Positions 5,381 to 6,701 of a stretch of 6,701 nucleotides of DNA are shown here, in pieces. The DNA lies in the NCBI GenBank assembly GCA_937859895.1, contig CALMAV010000060.1:1674-8374 (forward strand), read 5' to 3'. Every line of letters starts with the position of its first letter. Position 1 is the stretch's first letter. The notes beneath the pieces are model-generated. The model saw only the letters and a list, made by a program, of their open reading frames with translations, was not told the DNA's origin and ran no database searches. The DNA comes from an uncultured Bryobacterales bacterium. Its GTDB lineage: Bacteria; Acidobacteriota; Terriglobia; Bryobacterales; Bryobacteraceae. A program made the position numbers and the translations under genes.

Positions 5381-6111
5381 CCGGATGCAACAATACTGGA
5401 ACATCCGACTTGTTGATGCAAGTGCTGCCAGTGCCCTGGACATTACTAGTCGCCTAGAAACCTCAGCCGTGCTTTCGATTCCTCCGAATGCTGTATAAAA
5501 ACGATCGGTTGAACAAGCCAAGTGGGTTTTTCTTCGGATTTACAATACTCCTTTAAGAAGACAAAACCCCTAAGCAGCGCACCTAATTGTTAGTGCTCGA
5601 TGAGGGTAACACACATTGGGGGTTGTTCCATTCAGTCTTGTCACGCTCAGATACGCGATACAGATCGATGCCCACAAGCGCCAACGTATTAGATCCAGAT
5701 GCCCTTGGACTGGCGTGCGAAAAACTTCTCTTCTGAACGCCCAGTCTGCTTCCGAGTTGATTTTGTATGACGGGCTACTTGAACATTGTGGCCAGATGGC
5801 CGATGATGTAGGACCACCGCAGAAGTAACGCTAGGCCGTCACATGACCAATACGAGGCGAGACACTCAGTCGGCGAGAAGCGCGTTATGCGGACAAGTGG
5901 AACGGATTCTAGTCGAGAAGGGGATTTCAGGTTATTAGTCGCCTGAGTCAAGTCCAAAAACATTCGTACCGGGCGTGTCGCCAACTCTTACAAGCCCCAA
6001 GCCAAAGTGTTGTGTACTGGTGATGCAGACACTCGGAGGCATATGGATTCAAAATCCGGAAGGCGGAACTCAGCCGACCGTCAGTAGCACCAACTCACCA
6101 GGTCCATGCAC
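5381..6111. other. Long stretch without a recognisable gene
   Basis: About 730 bp with short, broken reading frames on both strands and no protein family I recognise. A 37-codon plus-strand frame from ATG 5385 (MQQYWNIRLVDASAASALDI...) lacks a ribosome binding site. Longer frames at 5616-5828 (+) and 5775-5984 (-) overlap each other and look like noise. An inverted repeat lies at 5524-5570. The words TTACTAGTCGCCT (5443-5455) and TTATTAGTCGCCT (5932-5944) form a short near-identical direct repeat. Given the pseudogenes immediately to the left, eroded coding or mobile DNA is the likeliest content, but I cannot name a source. Confidence 0.5.
5524..5570. repeat. Inverted repeat with asymmetric bulge
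   Basis: GGGTTTT (5524-5530) plus CTTC (5532-5535) pair with GAAG (5557-5560) plus AAAACCC (5563-5569), giving 11 paired bases around a 21-nt loop, with one unpaired base on one side and two on the other. No T-run follows outside either arm, so a terminator is unlikely. It could be a remnant of a mobile-element end or a small structured RNA; neither is supported by neighbours. Confidence 0.4.
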
Positions 6112-6701
6112 TCAATGTGTTTCTCCCAGCTTCCGCAGCCGCCCCGTCGCCAACTCCCGCACCGGTAATGCATCTATCGTCTGCTTAGGTTCTTGCACTC
6201 GCTCATAGTCCGCCCTCGCCGCCTCATTCACATTTAGTTCTTCCGCAATCCGCCCAAACACAAACCACCACTCATTCGGAACTTCTCTCACCCCGGAATC
6301 TTGCAGCACCTGCAAAGCGATCTGCCGCGCCTCATTCAGCTTGCCTGCTTCCGCGTACAATGACGCAATCGTATGCTGAATTCCCGGAATCGGCTTCGAC
6401 TCCGCCCGCTCTACGCTATGAATCAGCTCTAGATTCGATTTGCTCGCCGCTAGAGCGTACCACCCATAGTTGTTCCAATCCCACGAGCTCGCGCCCGTAC
6501 TCTGCGCAACTTCTTTCGCTTCCTCTACAGCCGCCCCCAGCTTGCCTTCCAATACCAGTACCTGGCTTAAGGCTCGCTTCGCCCCCACGTCCTCCGGCGA
6601 TTTCTTTATCTCAGCCTGCAGCACCCTCTCCACTTGATCGCCCTTACCTGCCTTTGCCAGCAACGATCCGGCCATCCACAGCACCGTCTGCGAATCGCCA
6701 T
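6112..6701 (-). CDS. TPR-repeat protein, C-terminal part, runs off the right edge
   Basis: The minus-strand frame is open from the window edge to TGA at 6114-6112, giving 195 residues. An internal GTG at 6684 is unlikely to be the start because coding-like sequence (GDSQT) precedes it. Helical repeats of TPR type are visible: LWMAGSLLAKAGKGDQVERVL, then VGAKRALSQVLVLEGKLGAA, then IASLYAEAGKLNEARQIALQ, then WWFVFGRIAEELNVNEAARA. The protein ends in RELATGRLRKLGETH. The NNYGWYALA segment and the ending resemble, from memory, the C-terminal TPR region of acidobacterial DUF3857/transglutaminase-like proteins, so the missing N-terminal part may carry those domains. That is an inference; a plain TPR scaffold protein is equally possible. 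TPR repeats mediate protein-protein contact. No terminator with a clear T-run was seen after the stop. Confidence 0.7.
   Translation of the reverse strand, partial: GDSQTVLWMAGSLLAKAGKGDQVERVLQAEIKKSPEDVGAKRALSQVLVLEGKLGAAVEEAKEVAQSTGASSWDWNNYGWYALAASKSNLELIHSVERAESKPIPGIQHTIASLYAEAGKLNEARQIALQVLQDSGVREVPNEWWFVFGRIAEELNVNEAARADYERVQEPKQTIDALPVRELATGRLRKLGETH

Noticed and set aside
5385..5498. 37-codon plus-strand ORF beginning MQQYWNIRLV
   Set aside because: No ribosome binding site, no recognised family, and it lies in a decayed region; it is mentioned only in the description of the gap.
5616..5984. Overlapping opposite-strand ORFs at 5616-5828 and 5775-5984
   Set aside because: They overlap each other, have no ribosome binding sites or recognisable motifs, and look like chance open frames.
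6040..6080. tRNA T-arm-like GGATTCAAAATCC
   Set aside because: No acceptor stem, D arm or anticodon arm can be built around it; the resemblance is limited to the loop.

Overview
The window looks like a piece of an Acidobacteriota chromosome (Terriglobia or Bryobacterales-like). This is an inference from gene style: a secreted beta-helix protein with a ricin-type lectin tail, a stand-alone GH1-like glycosidase, an imidazolonepropionase-like amidohydrolase remnant and a TPR protein resembling the C-termini of DUF3857/transglutaminase-like proteins. No rRNA, tRNA, CRISPR array or intact insertion sequence was seen.

Left block (1-973, minus strand): a short operon made of an SGNH hydrolase followed 13 bp later by the 5' part of a COG4947-like esterase that starts at GTG 321 and runs off the left edge. 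A divergent intergenic region (974-1177) holds a possible promoter and a possible H-type pseudoknot leader for the next gene.

Central block (1178-4469, plus strand): a 657-aa secreted right-handed beta-helix protein with a C-terminal ricin-type beta-trefoil. A strong intrinsic terminator follows, and only 14 bp later comes the GTG start of a 419-aa GH1-like glycosidase with no visible ribosome binding site. Together with the two hydrolases to the left, the block suggests handling of acylated polysaccharide, but no substrate can be read from the sequence.

Right block (4470-6111): mostly genome debris, with one small possible gene. A 51-codon minus-strand ORF (4550-4705) has a leader/core look and an in-frame TAA, after which the frame stays open for 15 glycine-rich codons. 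Next is a chimeric pseudogene: the first ~75 codons of a secreted amidohydrolase, broken by two frameshifts, are joined at about 5074-5080 to a diverged copy of the last ~65 codons of the GH1-like gene, itself frameshifted and without its stop. From 5381 to 6111 nothing recognisable is encoded. The right edge (6112-6701, minus strand) carries the C-terminal part of a TPR protein.

The most notable points are the chimeric pseudogene, the small ORF with a readable extension past its stop, the pseudoknot-like leader, and the terminator placed directly before the GH1-like gene.
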